Part shown: piece after piece, positions 1 through 5,193 of the stretch | Layout of the letters: every line of letters starts with the position of its first letter | Position numbering within the stretch: the first letter of the stretch is position 1 | Assembly (NCBI GenBank): GCA_945938055.1 | Contig: CAMEUH010000161.1 | Coordinates: forward strand, 1 to 5,990 | DNA length: 5,990 nt | Source of the DNA: an uncultured Eubacteriaceae bacterium | GTDB lineage: Bacteria; Bacillota; Clostridia; Lachnospirales; Lachnospiraceae | Reading direction: 5' to 3' | Notes under the pieces: generated by a model | Told to the model about the DNA's origin: nothing | The model's input: the letters and a program-made list of their open reading frames with translations, nothing else | Databases searched by the model: none | Made by a program: the position numbers and the translations under genes

Positions 1-1
1 G

Positions 2-409
2 GAATTTTTCCTGATACCGGAAGCGTATGCTACAACAGGAGGTAACCGTTCCACGATAGGTTTTTTAAGAGAACATGCTGACAGCGACGGAAAAATTGTA
101 ACGGAATACTGCGACGTGGATGTGTATGCACTGGTGGATGGGAATTATTATGTTGATAAATCGGATTTTTCCTACGGAGACTCCATTCTCATGACCGATT
201 CTAATGAGCGCTACACGGTCACCAATGTGGGAGTTCTAAAGGGCGTATATACAGTTAATAAAGGTTATGCGGTTTTCCGGCGGATTGAAATTATGGAACA
301 GAATAAAGAATATGCGGTTGTTCAAACCGGAGTTTCCTATGGACTTTCGGCATATGACCATATTGTTCTGGATGGAACGAAGGTAGAGGAGCATCAGATT
401 ATTTATTAG
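2..409 (+). CDS. HlyD-like efflux/adaptor protein, C-terminal part (5' truncated by window edge)
   Basis: The reading frame is open from base 2 to the TAG at 407-409, giving the last 135 residues of a longer protein whose start lies outside the window. A GTG at 116 could be mistaken for a start, but the frame continues upstream without a stop. The segment has no membrane helix and is rich in short beta-type stretches. It ends with a region containing the residues NKGYAVFRRIEI, then YGLSAYDHIVLDG, then a terminal QIIY. From memory, this matches the C-terminus of the HlyD-family 'efflux transporter periplasmic adaptor subunit' proteins that Lachnospiraceae encode directly upstream of yggS. Members normally have an N-terminal membrane anchor, which cannot be checked here. 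No ABC or RND partner is visible. The stop is 31 bases before yggS, so the two may be cotranscribed. The family call rests on the C-terminal pattern and context; transport substrate unknown. Confidence 0.6.
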   Translation, partial: EFFLIPEAYATTGGNRSTIGFLREHADSDGKIVTEYCDVDVYALVDGNYYVDKSDFSYGDSILMTDSNERYTVTNVGVLKGVYTVNKGYAVFRRIEIMEQNKEYAVVQTGVSYGLSAYDHIVLDGTKVEEHQIIY

Positions 410-430
410 TAAAGTGAAATTTTGAAATTC

Positions 431-436
431 AGGTGA
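431..436 (+). promoter_or_regulatory. Ribosome binding site of yggS
   Basis: AGGTGA lies 4 bases before the ATG at 441. It is a strong Shine-Dalgarno match with slightly short spacing and supports the chosen yggS start. Confidence 0.75.
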
Positions 437-440
437 TAGA

Positions 441-1136
441 ATGATAAAGGAAAATATTAACACAGTACTGGAAAATATTGATACCGCTTGCAAAAATGCA
501 GGAAGAAAACCAGAAGATGTCTGCCTGATAGCGGTCAGTAAAACAAAGCCAGTGTCGATGCTTTTGGAAGCGTATGACTGTGGAATGCGCCAATATGGTG
601 AAAATAAGGTTCAGGAAATGTGCGACAAGATGCCGCAGCTTCCACAGGACATTCATTGGCATATGATTGGACATCTTCAGACAAATAAGGTAAAATATAT
701 CGTTGGCAGGACGGAATTAATTCATTCTGTTGATTCCATAAAACTGGCAGAGGAAATCAGCAGGGAATCCTGTAAGAAAAATGTGATTTCAAATATTTTA
801 GTAGAAGTGAATGTGGCACGAGAAGAAAGCAAGTTTGGTATTATGCCGGAAGATGCTGTTGCATTTGTGGAAATGATTAGCAGACTTCCTGGAATTTGTG
901 TAAAAGGTCTGATGACCATTGCACCATTTGTGGAAAATCCCGAAGAAAACAGAGAAATTTTTCGCAATTTAAAGAAATTAAGTATTGACATTATAAATAA
1001 ACATATTGATAATGTTAGTATGAATGTTTTGTCCATGGGTATGACAAATGACTATATGGTAGCCGTTGAGGAAGGAGCTACTCACGTCAGGGTCGGTACC
1101 GGAATTTTTGGCGAAAGAAATTATAGAAAAGAATAG
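441..1136 (+). CDS. yggS: YggS/YlmE (PLPBP) family pyridoxal-phosphate homeostasis protein
   Basis: This 231-residue protein has the usual length of the family, a single-domain alanine-racemase-like TIM barrel that binds pyridoxal 5'-phosphate (PLP) without known catalysis and buffers the cytosolic PLP pool. Visible family motifs in order are AVSKTKP at 31-37, with the PLP-binding lysine at K34 (equivalent to K36 of E. coli YggS); YGENKVQE at 52-59; WHMIGHLQTNK at 73-83; HSVDS at 95-99; VNVAREESKFG at 123-133; KGLMTIAP at 155-162; and the phosphate-binding end MGMTNDY at 199-205 followed by RVGTGIFGERNY at 217-228. Position 202 is Thr where many homologues have Ser, a conservative change. The ATG is preceded by AGGTGA. 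The stop codon overlaps the ribosome binding site of sepF, so the two are almost certainly cotranscribed, as in Bacillus ylmE-sepF. Family assignment is firm. Confidence 0.96.
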   Translation: MIKENINTVLENIDTACKNAGRKPEDVCLIAVSKTKPVSMLLEAYDCGMRQYGENKVQEMCDKMPQLPQDIHWHMIGHLQTNKVKYIVGRTELIHSVDSIKLAEEISRESCKKNVISNILVEVNVAREESKFGIMPEDAVAFVEMISRLPGICVKGLMTIAPFVENPEENREIFRNLKKLSIDIINKHIDNVSMNVLSMGMTNDYMVAVEEGATHVRVGTGIFGERNYRKE

Positions 1137-1140
1137 GAGA
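1135..1140 (+). promoter_or_regulatory. Ribosome binding site of sepF, fixes its start at 1147
   Basis: AGGAGA overlaps the yggS stop codon (1134-1136) and lies 6 bases before the ATG at 1147. It decides against the in-frame ATG at 1066, which would add 27 residues and overlap yggS by 71 bases without a ribosome binding site. Confidence 0.8.
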
Positions 1141-1146
1141 AAAACA

Positions 1147-1692
1147 ATGGCCAATTTTTTATATAAGTTATTAGGAATGTTTAGTCTTACAGATGATTAT
1201 GATGATGAAGACGAAGATTTCGATGAAGATGATTATGAAGATGATGAGGAAGAAGAAACTTCCCGCTTTAAATCAAAGAAAAAGGAGAAGGTACGTGAGC
1301 GTGAATTTGCTCCGGAACCAAAGCCTGAAAAGAAGAATAATGTACTTCCTTATAGTAAGAAATCCTCTAAGAGCAGTGGTATGGCAGTATGTGTCATTAA
1401 GCCAACCACATTAGAAGATGGCAGGGAAATTTCCGATACACTTTTAAGTGGACGTGCGGTGGTATTAAATCTTGAAGATGTAGATGGCGACATGGCACAG
1501 AGAATCATTGATTTTACTTCCGGTGCATGCTATTCCATTGGTGGTAATCTTCAGAAGATTTCAACCTATATTTTTGTAGTGACTCCATCTTCCGTGGATA
1601 TTGCAGGAGATTTTCAGGATCTTGTAACCAGTGCAGCAGCCTCCTCATCGACCAGCAATAATATGTCCATGCAGAACAGGTATCGTTTTTAA
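1147..1692 (+). CDS. sepF: Cell division protein SepF (FtsZ membrane anchor)
   Basis: The product has 181 residues, longer than the roughly 150 of Bacillus SepF. Three parts are visible. Residues 1-14 form a short hydrophobic/amphipathic helix fitting the SepF membrane-targeting segment. Residues 16-77 are a charged linker: 19 of the 22 residues at 16-37 are Asp or Glu (the rest Tyr or Phe), followed by a Lys/Arg-rich stretch from about 40 to 53. Residues 79-155 are the conserved globular domain, with GRAVVLNLEDVD at 102-113, the RIIDFTSGACYSIGG core at 119-133 and IFVVTPSSVDI at 142-152. A Ser-rich tail of about 25 residues follows. In Gram-positive bacteria SepF binds the FtsZ C-terminus, polymerises into rings or arcs and tethers the Z-ring to the membrane. 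It sits between yggS and ylmH, its normal place. The linker is the source of the extra length. Identification is firm. Confidence 0.95.
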   Translation: MANFLYKLLGMFSLTDDYDDEDEDFDEDDYEDDEEEETSRFKSKKKEKVREREFAPEPKPEKKNNVLPYSKKSSKSSGMAVCVIKPTTLEDGREISDTLLSGRAVVLNLEDVDGDMAQRIIDFTSGACYSIGGNLQKISTYIFVVTPSSVDIAGDFQDLVTSAAASSSTSNNMSMQNRYRF

Positions 1693-1697
1693 ATGTC

Positions 1698-2447
1698 ATG
1701 AATGAGAATGAACTTTTATTAAGTAAACGTTTTTTGGAATTGGGGAATATGTCTTATCAAAGAGGTATTCCTTTCTTTTCCGATTTTCTTACATTAAATG
1801 AGCAGGATATTTTAAATCAGGTAATGTCAAAAATGCCACCTATTTCAATTCAGTTAATGGGTGGCTATCCTTTAGCAGAGAGAAAATTAGCAGCTTTTTA
1901 TCCAGATGAGTCATTTTCGGACTTTCATCCCATCGTTTGTCTGTGTATGGAACCCTTAAACCAGAAATTTTCGGAAGAACTGACACACAGGGATTATCTT
2001 GGAAGTCTGATGAATCTCGGAATAGACCGTTCTGTTCTGGGAGATATTGTAATCGGGGAGAATAAGGCCTATCTGTTTTGTCTGGATAAGATTGCAGACT
2101 ATATCCAAAAGGAGCTTGTACGTATCCGGCATACTCCGATCATGGTTTCCGTCAAGCCTTTTGAAGAAGATATTGATTTAAAACGTGAAGAAATCAGTGG
2201 ATTTGTCGCATCCTTAAGGTTGGATGCCGTTCTTTCCCTGGTGACCGGACTGTCCAGAAGCAAAGCAATTTCATATATTGAAGAGGCAAAGGTCTTTGTA
2301 AACGGAAGACTGATTACCACAAATAGTTATAATCTGAAAGAAAAAGATGTTGTATCTGTCCGTGGGGTAGGAAAATTCCAATATCAATCCATTTCCGGCA
2401 TGAGTAAAAAGGGACGTTATTACATTGTAGTTGACAAATATTGTTAA
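1698..2447 (+). CDS. ylmH: YlmH-type S4-domain RNA-binding protein
   Basis: This 249-residue protein has the length and layout of YlmH, an RNA-binding protein encoded beside sepF and linked to division and ribosome-associated functions in Gram-positives. The N-terminal region (about 5-170) contains the family signature HRDYLGSLMNLGIDRSVLGD at 97-116. The C-terminal S4 RNA-binding domain spans about 174-240, with RLDAVLSLVTGLSRSKA at 174-190, an extended VFVNGRLI at 199-206 and LKEKDVVSVRGVGKF at 213-227. The ATG at 1698 is 5 bases after the sepF stop. Alignment from memory to family N-termini supports it, since the next in-frame Met (residue 18) would remove conserved sequence. No proper Shine-Dalgarno is seen: an AGG at 1678-1680 is 17 bases away, so translation probably depends on ribosomes arriving from sepF. 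The first two-thirds have no motif that suggests an enzyme. Confidence 0.92.
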   Translation: MNENELLLSKRFLELGNMSYQRGIPFFSDFLTLNEQDILNQVMSKMPPISIQLMGGYPLAERKLAAFYPDESFSDFHPIVCLCMEPLNQKFSEELTHRDYLGSLMNLGIDRSVLGDIVIGENKAYLFCLDKIADYIQKELVRIRHTPIMVSVKPFEEDIDLKREEISGFVASLRLDAVLSLVTGLSRSKAISYIEEAKVFVNGRLITTNSYNLKEKDVVSVRGVGKFQYQSISGMSKKGRYYIVVDKYC

Positions 2448-2461
2448 TTAGGTTGTCAATT
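2429..2461. repeat. Short inverted repeat at the 3' end of ylmH
   Basis: TTGACAA at 2431-2437 is perfectly repeated in inverted form as TTGTCAA at 2453-2459, with a 15-base loop. One wobble pair and one A-T pair extend it to 2429/2461. It straddles the ylmH stop codon. No T-run follows the right arm, so it does not look like an intrinsic terminator. It could be an operator half of the aroB control region, or chance in AT-rich DNA. Confidence 0.3.
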
Positions 2462-2464
2462 CTA

Positions 2465-2494
2465 TTAGTAAGTTAGTTAACATAAAAATATTAT
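2465..2494 (+). promoter_or_regulatory. Possible weak promoter for aroB
   Basis: TATTAT at 2489-2494 matches the -10 consensus at five of six positions. At 18-base spacing, TTAGTA at 2465-2470 matches the -35 consensus at only three of six. In such AT-rich DNA this could be chance. If real, it would let aroB-lspA-rluD be transcribed apart from yggS-sepF-ylmH. Confidence 0.25.
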
Positions 2495-2500
2495 GTAAAC
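2476..2500. repeat. Imperfect inverted repeat directly before the aroB ribosome binding site
   Basis: GTTAACATAA at 2476-2485 pairs with TTATGTAAAC at 2491-2500 at nine of ten positions, with a 5-base centre. The single mismatch is A2479/A2497. The right arm ends exactly where the ribosome binding site begins at 2501, and a TATTAT -10-like hexamer (2489-2494) lies within it. It could be a repressor operator or a weak hairpin in the aroB leader. No regulator is identified. Confidence 0.35.
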
Positions 2501-2507
2501 AGGAGAG
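2501..2507 (+). promoter_or_regulatory. Ribosome binding site of aroB
   Basis: AGGAGAG lies 5 bases before the ATG at 2513, a near-ideal Shine-Dalgarno that supports the aroB start. Confidence 0.8.
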
Positions 2508-2512
2508 AAAAT

Positions 2513-3601
2513 ATGTCAAAAAAAATAACCGTTAATTATCAGGAAAAACCTTGTTACGACATTGTGATTGAAAATAGTTTTGAAAAGCTGGCAGATGCTT
2601 TTTCCGGGTTATCTGTGACCGGCAAGAAAATATGTATTGTAACCGACAGTAATGTTGGACCGCTTTATGCCCAGGAAGTTGCAAAATGCCTGGAGGAAAC
2701 AGGAAATCATGTGTTTTGCTATACTTTTCCGGCAGGGGAGGAGAATAAGACACTGGATACGGTTGAGGATGTGTATGAATTCCTGATTCGGAATCATTTT
2801 GATCGTACAGATATGCTTGCAGCCTTAGGCGGAGGTGTTGTTGGTGATTTGACCGGTTATGTGGCAGCAACCTACCTTCGTGGAATCAGTTTTATCCAGA
2901 TTACAACAACCCTGCTTGCACAGGTGGATTCCAGCATTGGTGGAAAAACCGGCGTGGATTTCCGTGCCTATAAGAATATGGTTGGTGCCTTCCATATGCC
3001 AAGACTTGTTTATATGAATATCCATGTATTACAATCCCTTTCTTCCCGTCTTTTTAATTCTGGTCTGGGAGAAATCCTCAAGCATGGACTGATAAAGGAT
3101 AAAGATTATTTTCAATGGCTTTGTACAAATTCTGATGGAATCTTAAGGCTTGAGGATTCTGTTCTGGAAGAAATGATTTATGTCAGCTGCACCATTAAGA
3201 GAGATGTTGTCGAAAAAGATCCGACGGAAAGGGGAGAGCGTGCCCTGCTTAATTTTGGTCATACGTTAGGACACGCTGTGGAAAAATTAATGAATTTTAC
3301 CCTGTATCATGGAGAATGTGTGGTACTTGGCATGATTGCTGCATTGGATATCTCGCACAGACGCGGATTTCTTTCTGATAAGGAACGGAAGAGCATACAT
3401 GAGTTATTTGAACAATTTGGTTTCCCGACAAAGGTTCAGGGAATTACTGCAGAAGATGTGGTTGCAGTATCCAAAAATGATAAAAAAATGGTATCTGGCA
3501 AGGTGAAATTCATTTTGCTGAAGAGAATAGGGGAAGCATATATTGACATGACTGTGACAGATGAAGAAATGAAAGAAGCACTGGGAACTATTTTAAAATA
3601 A
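2513..3601 (+). CDS. aroB: 3-dehydroquinate synthase (AroB)
   Basis: AroB converts 3-deoxy-D-arabino-heptulosonate 7-phosphate to 3-dehydroquinate, the second step of the shikimate pathway to aromatic amino acids, using NAD and a divalent metal in the cytosol. The 362-residue length is normal for the bacterial enzyme. The NAD-binding part shows LGGGVVGDLTGYVAATYLRG at 105-124. QVDSSIGGKTGVD at 137-149 is followed by KNMVGAFHMP at 154-163, which carry the active-site lysines K145 and K154. GLGEILKHG at 184-192 provides metal ligand E187 and lysine K190. Metal ligands H250 (NFGHTLGHA) and H266 (LYHGE) complete the site, so the enzyme looks fully active. A 65-base gap separates it from ylmH, and its stop is 2 bases before lspA, so it is cotranscribed with lspA and rluD. 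No other shikimate gene is in view. Its position in the ylm cluster is discussed in the findings. Confidence 0.97.
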   Translation: MSKKITVNYQEKPCYDIVIENSFEKLADAFSGLSVTGKKICIVTDSNVGPLYAQEVAKCLEETGNHVFCYTFPAGEENKTLDTVEDVYEFLIRNHFDRTDMLAALGGGVVGDLTGYVAATYLRGISFIQITTTLLAQVDSSIGGKTGVDFRAYKNMVGAFHMPRLVYMNIHVLQSLSSRLFNSGLGEILKHGLIKDKDYFQWLCTNSDGILRLEDSVLEEMIYVSCTIKRDVVEKDPTERGERALLNFGHTLGHAVEKLMNFTLYHGECVVLGMIAALDISHRRGFLSDKERKSIHELFEQFGFPTKVQGITAEDVVAVSKNDKKMVSGKVKFILLKRIGEAYIDMTVTDEEMKEALGTILK

Positions 3602-3603
3602 TC

Positions 3604-4152
3604 ATGTCGGGATGGTGGAATATTTTGGAGCAGAATCGAAAAAAAGTTATTTTTACGGTATTAGGAATGGTCATCATGGCATTTCTTACAGTGGCGGACC
3701 AGATTACCAAAATGCTGGCGGTGAAAAATCTGGCAGATGGACCGTTTATATTATGGGATGGAGTGTTTGAATTTTACTATGTCAGCAATTATGGTGCTGC
3801 ATGGGGAATTTTAAGCGGAAAGCGCATTTTCTTTATAATCATGACATTTATTGTGATGTTTGTCATTGCATACGTTTATTTTCGTACGCCAAAGATAAAA
3901 AAGTATGTTCCTCTGATTTCCTGCGAAATTCTGCTTTTTGCAGGTGCTCTTGGGAATTTTATAGATCGGATTCGATTGGGATATGTGAGAGATTTTTTAT
4001 ATTTTTCACTCATTGATTTTCCGATTTTTAATGTGGCAGACTGTTATGTGGTTCTTTCTGCAATCACATTATGCCTTTTGGTGATGTTTGTGTATAAAGA
4101 TGAAGATTTTGAATTTCTATCCCGGAAGAAAACAAAGGTGACGCATGAATAA
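3604..4152 (+). CDS. lspA: Lipoprotein signal peptidase (signal peptidase II)
   Basis: LspA is the membrane aspartic protease that removes the signal peptide of prolipoproteins ahead of the lipid-modified cysteine, after Lgt has acted; it is the target of globomycin. The 182 residues contain four hydrophobic segments at about 15-31, 74-93, 103-119 and 147-164. Family motifs are VADQITK at 30-36, SNYGAAWG at 61-68, GNFIDRIRLGYVRDF at 117-131 and FNVADCYV at 142-149. The catalytic aspartates are D121 and D146. Both N- and C-termini have short charged cytosolic extensions. The ATG at 3604 is 2 bases after the aroB stop with no good Shine-Dalgarno (GGGAA at 3583-3587 is too far), so translation is probably coupled to aroB. 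Later Met codons (residues 22 and 25) would cut into the first membrane segment. The last 8 bases overlap rluD, a classic lspA-rluD pairing. Confidence 0.96.
   Translation: MSGWWNILEQNRKKVIFTVLGMVIMAFLTVADQITKMLAVKNLADGPFILWDGVFEFYYVSNYGAAWGILSGKRIFFIIMTFIVMFVIAYVYFRTPKIKKYVPLISCEILLFAGALGNFIDRIRLGYVRDFLYFSLIDFPIFNVADCYVVLSAITLCLLVMFVYKDEDFEFLSRKKTKVTHE
4136..4141 (+). promoter_or_regulatory. Ribosome binding site of the rluD-like gene, inside lspA
   Basis: AGGTGA within the 3' end of lspA lies 3 bases before the ATG at 4145. The spacing is short but the match is good, and it supports the 8-base overlap of the two genes. Confidence 0.65.
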
Positions 4153-5059
4153 GATTGTTTTGGAAGCAGACGGCGAAGATGAGGGAACAAGAATTGACAA
4201 ATATCTTGCGGAATCATTTCAGGATTTGTCGCGTTCTTACCTTCAGAAACTCATCAAAGATGAGCAGATTATTGTAAATGAAAAGATTGTAAAGGCAAAT
4301 TATAAGATTGGGGCAAACGACCAGATTACGGTTATGATACCGGATCCCAAAGTCCTTGAGATTCTCCCGGAAAATATTCCCTTAAATATTCTTTATGAGG
4401 ATGAGGATGTGATTCTTGTAAATAAACCGAAGGGAATGGTGGTTCACCCGGCTGCAGGGCATTATTCAGGCACACTGGTGAATGCTTTAATGTATCATTG
4501 CCGTGGAAATTTGTCCGGAATCAATGGCGTGCTAAGACCTGGCATTGTCCATCGGATTGACAGAGATACAACGGGTGTTCTGATTGCCTGCAAAAATGAT
4601 AAAGCACATAACAGTCTGGCAGAACAGCTTCGCGTTCATAGTATTACCAGAAAATACGAAGCAATTTGTTTTCATCTGTTTCCTGAACCGGAAGGCACAA
4701 TTGATGCTCCCATTGGAAGACATCCGGTAGACCGGAAAAAGATGGCAATCAACCGGGTCAATGGAAAAAGAGCTGTAACACATTACCGGGTTCTGGAAAA
4801 TCTAAAAGGGTTTTCTTACGTGGAATGTTGTTTAGAAACCGGAAGGACTCATCAGATTCGTGTGCATATGGCTTCCATTTCTCATCCACTGCTGGGAGAT
4901 GAGGTTTACTGTAATGCCAAAACACCTTATAAATTACAGGGGCAGACGCTTCATGCAAGAGTACTTGGGTTTATTCACCCTTCAACAGGAAAATACATGG
5001 AATTTGAAGCACCTCTTCCTGAGTATTTTCAGGATTTATTAATCAAGTTAAAGGCTTAA
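4145..5059 (+). CDS. rluD: RluD-type 23S rRNA pseudouridine synthase (YlyB-like)
   Basis: This 304-residue protein has the two-part layout of RluD-type enzymes. An N-terminal S4 RNA-binding domain spans about 14-75 (TRIDKYLAE at 15-23, SRSYLQKLIKDEQIIVNEK at 29-47). The RluA-family catalytic domain follows from about 80. Visible catalytic-domain motifs are VNKPKGMVVHPAAGH at 92-106; GVLRPGIVHRIDRDTTGVL at 128-146, with the nucleophilic aspartate D139 (the same number as in E. coli RluD); KYEAI after 170; and the late GRTHQIRVHMASISHPLLGD segment. RluD isomerises uridines in helix 69 of 23S rRNA in E. coli. Which positions this orthologue modifies cannot be told from sequence. The nearby lspA gene and the order match Bacillus lspA-ylyB. 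It is the last gene of the operon: a 134-base gap with a new promoter follows. The subfamily (RluD rather than RluC or RluA) rests on the S4 domain and context. Confidence 0.94.
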   Translation: MNKIVLEADGEDEGTRIDKYLAESFQDLSRSYLQKLIKDEQIIVNEKIVKANYKIGANDQITVMIPDPKVLEILPENIPLNILYEDEDVILVNKPKGMVVHPAAGHYSGTLVNALMYHCRGNLSGINGVLRPGIVHRIDRDTTGVLIACKNDKAHNSLAEQLRVHSITRKYEAICFHLFPEPEGTIDAPIGRHPVDRKKMAINRVNGKRAVTHYRVLENLKGFSYVECCLETGRTHQIRVHMASISHPLLGDEVYCNAKTPYKLQGQTLHARVLGFIHPSTGKYMEFEAPLPEYFQDLLIKLKA

Positions 5060-5104
5060 TTTATTAAAAATAATTTAAAATATTATAAAGAAATTATTAA
5101 AATT
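5057..5104. other. 48-base nearly pure A/T tract downstream of rluD
   Basis: From the rluD stop to base 5104 there is only one G and no C. The tract lies just upstream of the -35 box at 5119, with A-runs and T-runs alternating. It could act as an UP-element-like or intrinsically curved segment boosting the downstream promoter, or simply be unconstrained spacer. Confidence 0.4.
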
Positions 5105-5143
5105 ACCCTCATTTTCTATTGTTTTTTGTCGAAAATGGGGGTA
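5104..5143. repeat. 13-bp imperfect inverted repeat overlapping the promoter (operator or weak terminator)
   Basis: Bases 5104-5116 (TACCCTCATTTTC) pair with 5131-5143 (GAAAATGGGGGTA) over 13 positions; the only non-Watson-Crick pair is a T5109-G5138 wobble. The loop is 14 bases and contains a run of six T. The -35 hexamer lies in the loop, and the right arm runs into the -10 hexamer. As RNA in read-through from rluD it would form a strong hairpin, but the following sequence (TAATTTATAA) is not a proper T-run, so a terminator role is doubtful. As DNA it is placed like a repressor or activator operator. The stem is clear; the function is inference. Confidence 0.6.
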
Positions 5144-5147
5144 TAAT
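5119..5147 (+). promoter_or_regulatory. Sigma-A-type promoter for the 177-codon gene and cstA
   Basis: TATAAT at 5142-5147 is a perfect -10 hexamer. TTGTTT at 5119-5124 matches three -35 positions, with optimal 17-base spacing. Transcription would begin near 5154, leaving about 40 bases of leader before the ATG at 5194. The A/T tract upstream and the overlapping inverted repeat fit a regulated promoter. Confidence 0.65.
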
Positions 5148-5179
5148 TTATAACGGATTTAGAGAGATTTGCTATTTTG

Positions 5180-5185
5180 AAAGGA
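5180..5185 (+). promoter_or_regulatory. Ribosome binding site fixing the start of the 177-codon gene at 5194
   Basis: AAAGGA lies 8 bases before the ATG at 5194. The longer reading frame starting at TTG 5119 begins within the promoter's -35 region, ahead of the predicted transcription start, so the ATG is preferred. Confidence 0.7.
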
Positions 5186-5193
5186 TTTATTTT

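Noticed and set aside
116..118. GTG at 116 as the start of a 97-residue gene
   Set aside because: The same frame is open back to the window edge with consistent protein character, so it is the tail of a longer gene.
722..1036. Minus-strand frame opposite yggS (and similar ones opposite aroB, rluD and the gene before cstA)
   Set aside because: They are antisense shadows of strongly conserved genes, with no ribosome binding sites and no recognisable protein features.
1066..1146. Extended SepF start at ATG 1066 adding 27 residues
   Set aside because: The added residues are the out-of-frame reading of the conserved YggS C-terminus, there is no ribosome binding site, and ATG 1147 has AGGAGA 6 bases upstream plus the expected membrane-targeting N-terminus.
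1193..1414. Met/Lys-rich + strand frame inside sepF
   Set aside because: It is the shifted reading of the GAT/GAA-rich linker DNA, which gives ATG-rich nonsense; no ribosome binding site or family resemblance.
2431..2459. TTGACA at 2431 as a -35 box
   Set aside because: It is a perfect hexamer, but no acceptable -10 lies 16-18 bases downstream; it is better described as one arm of an inverted repeat.
5111..5136. CodY-type site (ATTTTC and GAAAAT half-sites) before cstA
   Set aside because: The half-sites are 14 bases apart, whereas the CodY motif has them nearly adjacent.
5104..5153. Intrinsic terminator of the rluD operon
   Set aside because: The stem is good, but the right arm is followed by TAATTTATAA rather than a T-run and the hairpin overlaps a promoter; kept only as an alternative reading of the inverted repeat.
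5119..5193. TTG start at 5119 for the gene before cstA
   Set aside because: It lies in the -35 region of the promoter, before the predicted transcript start; ATG 5194 has AAAGGA at good spacing.
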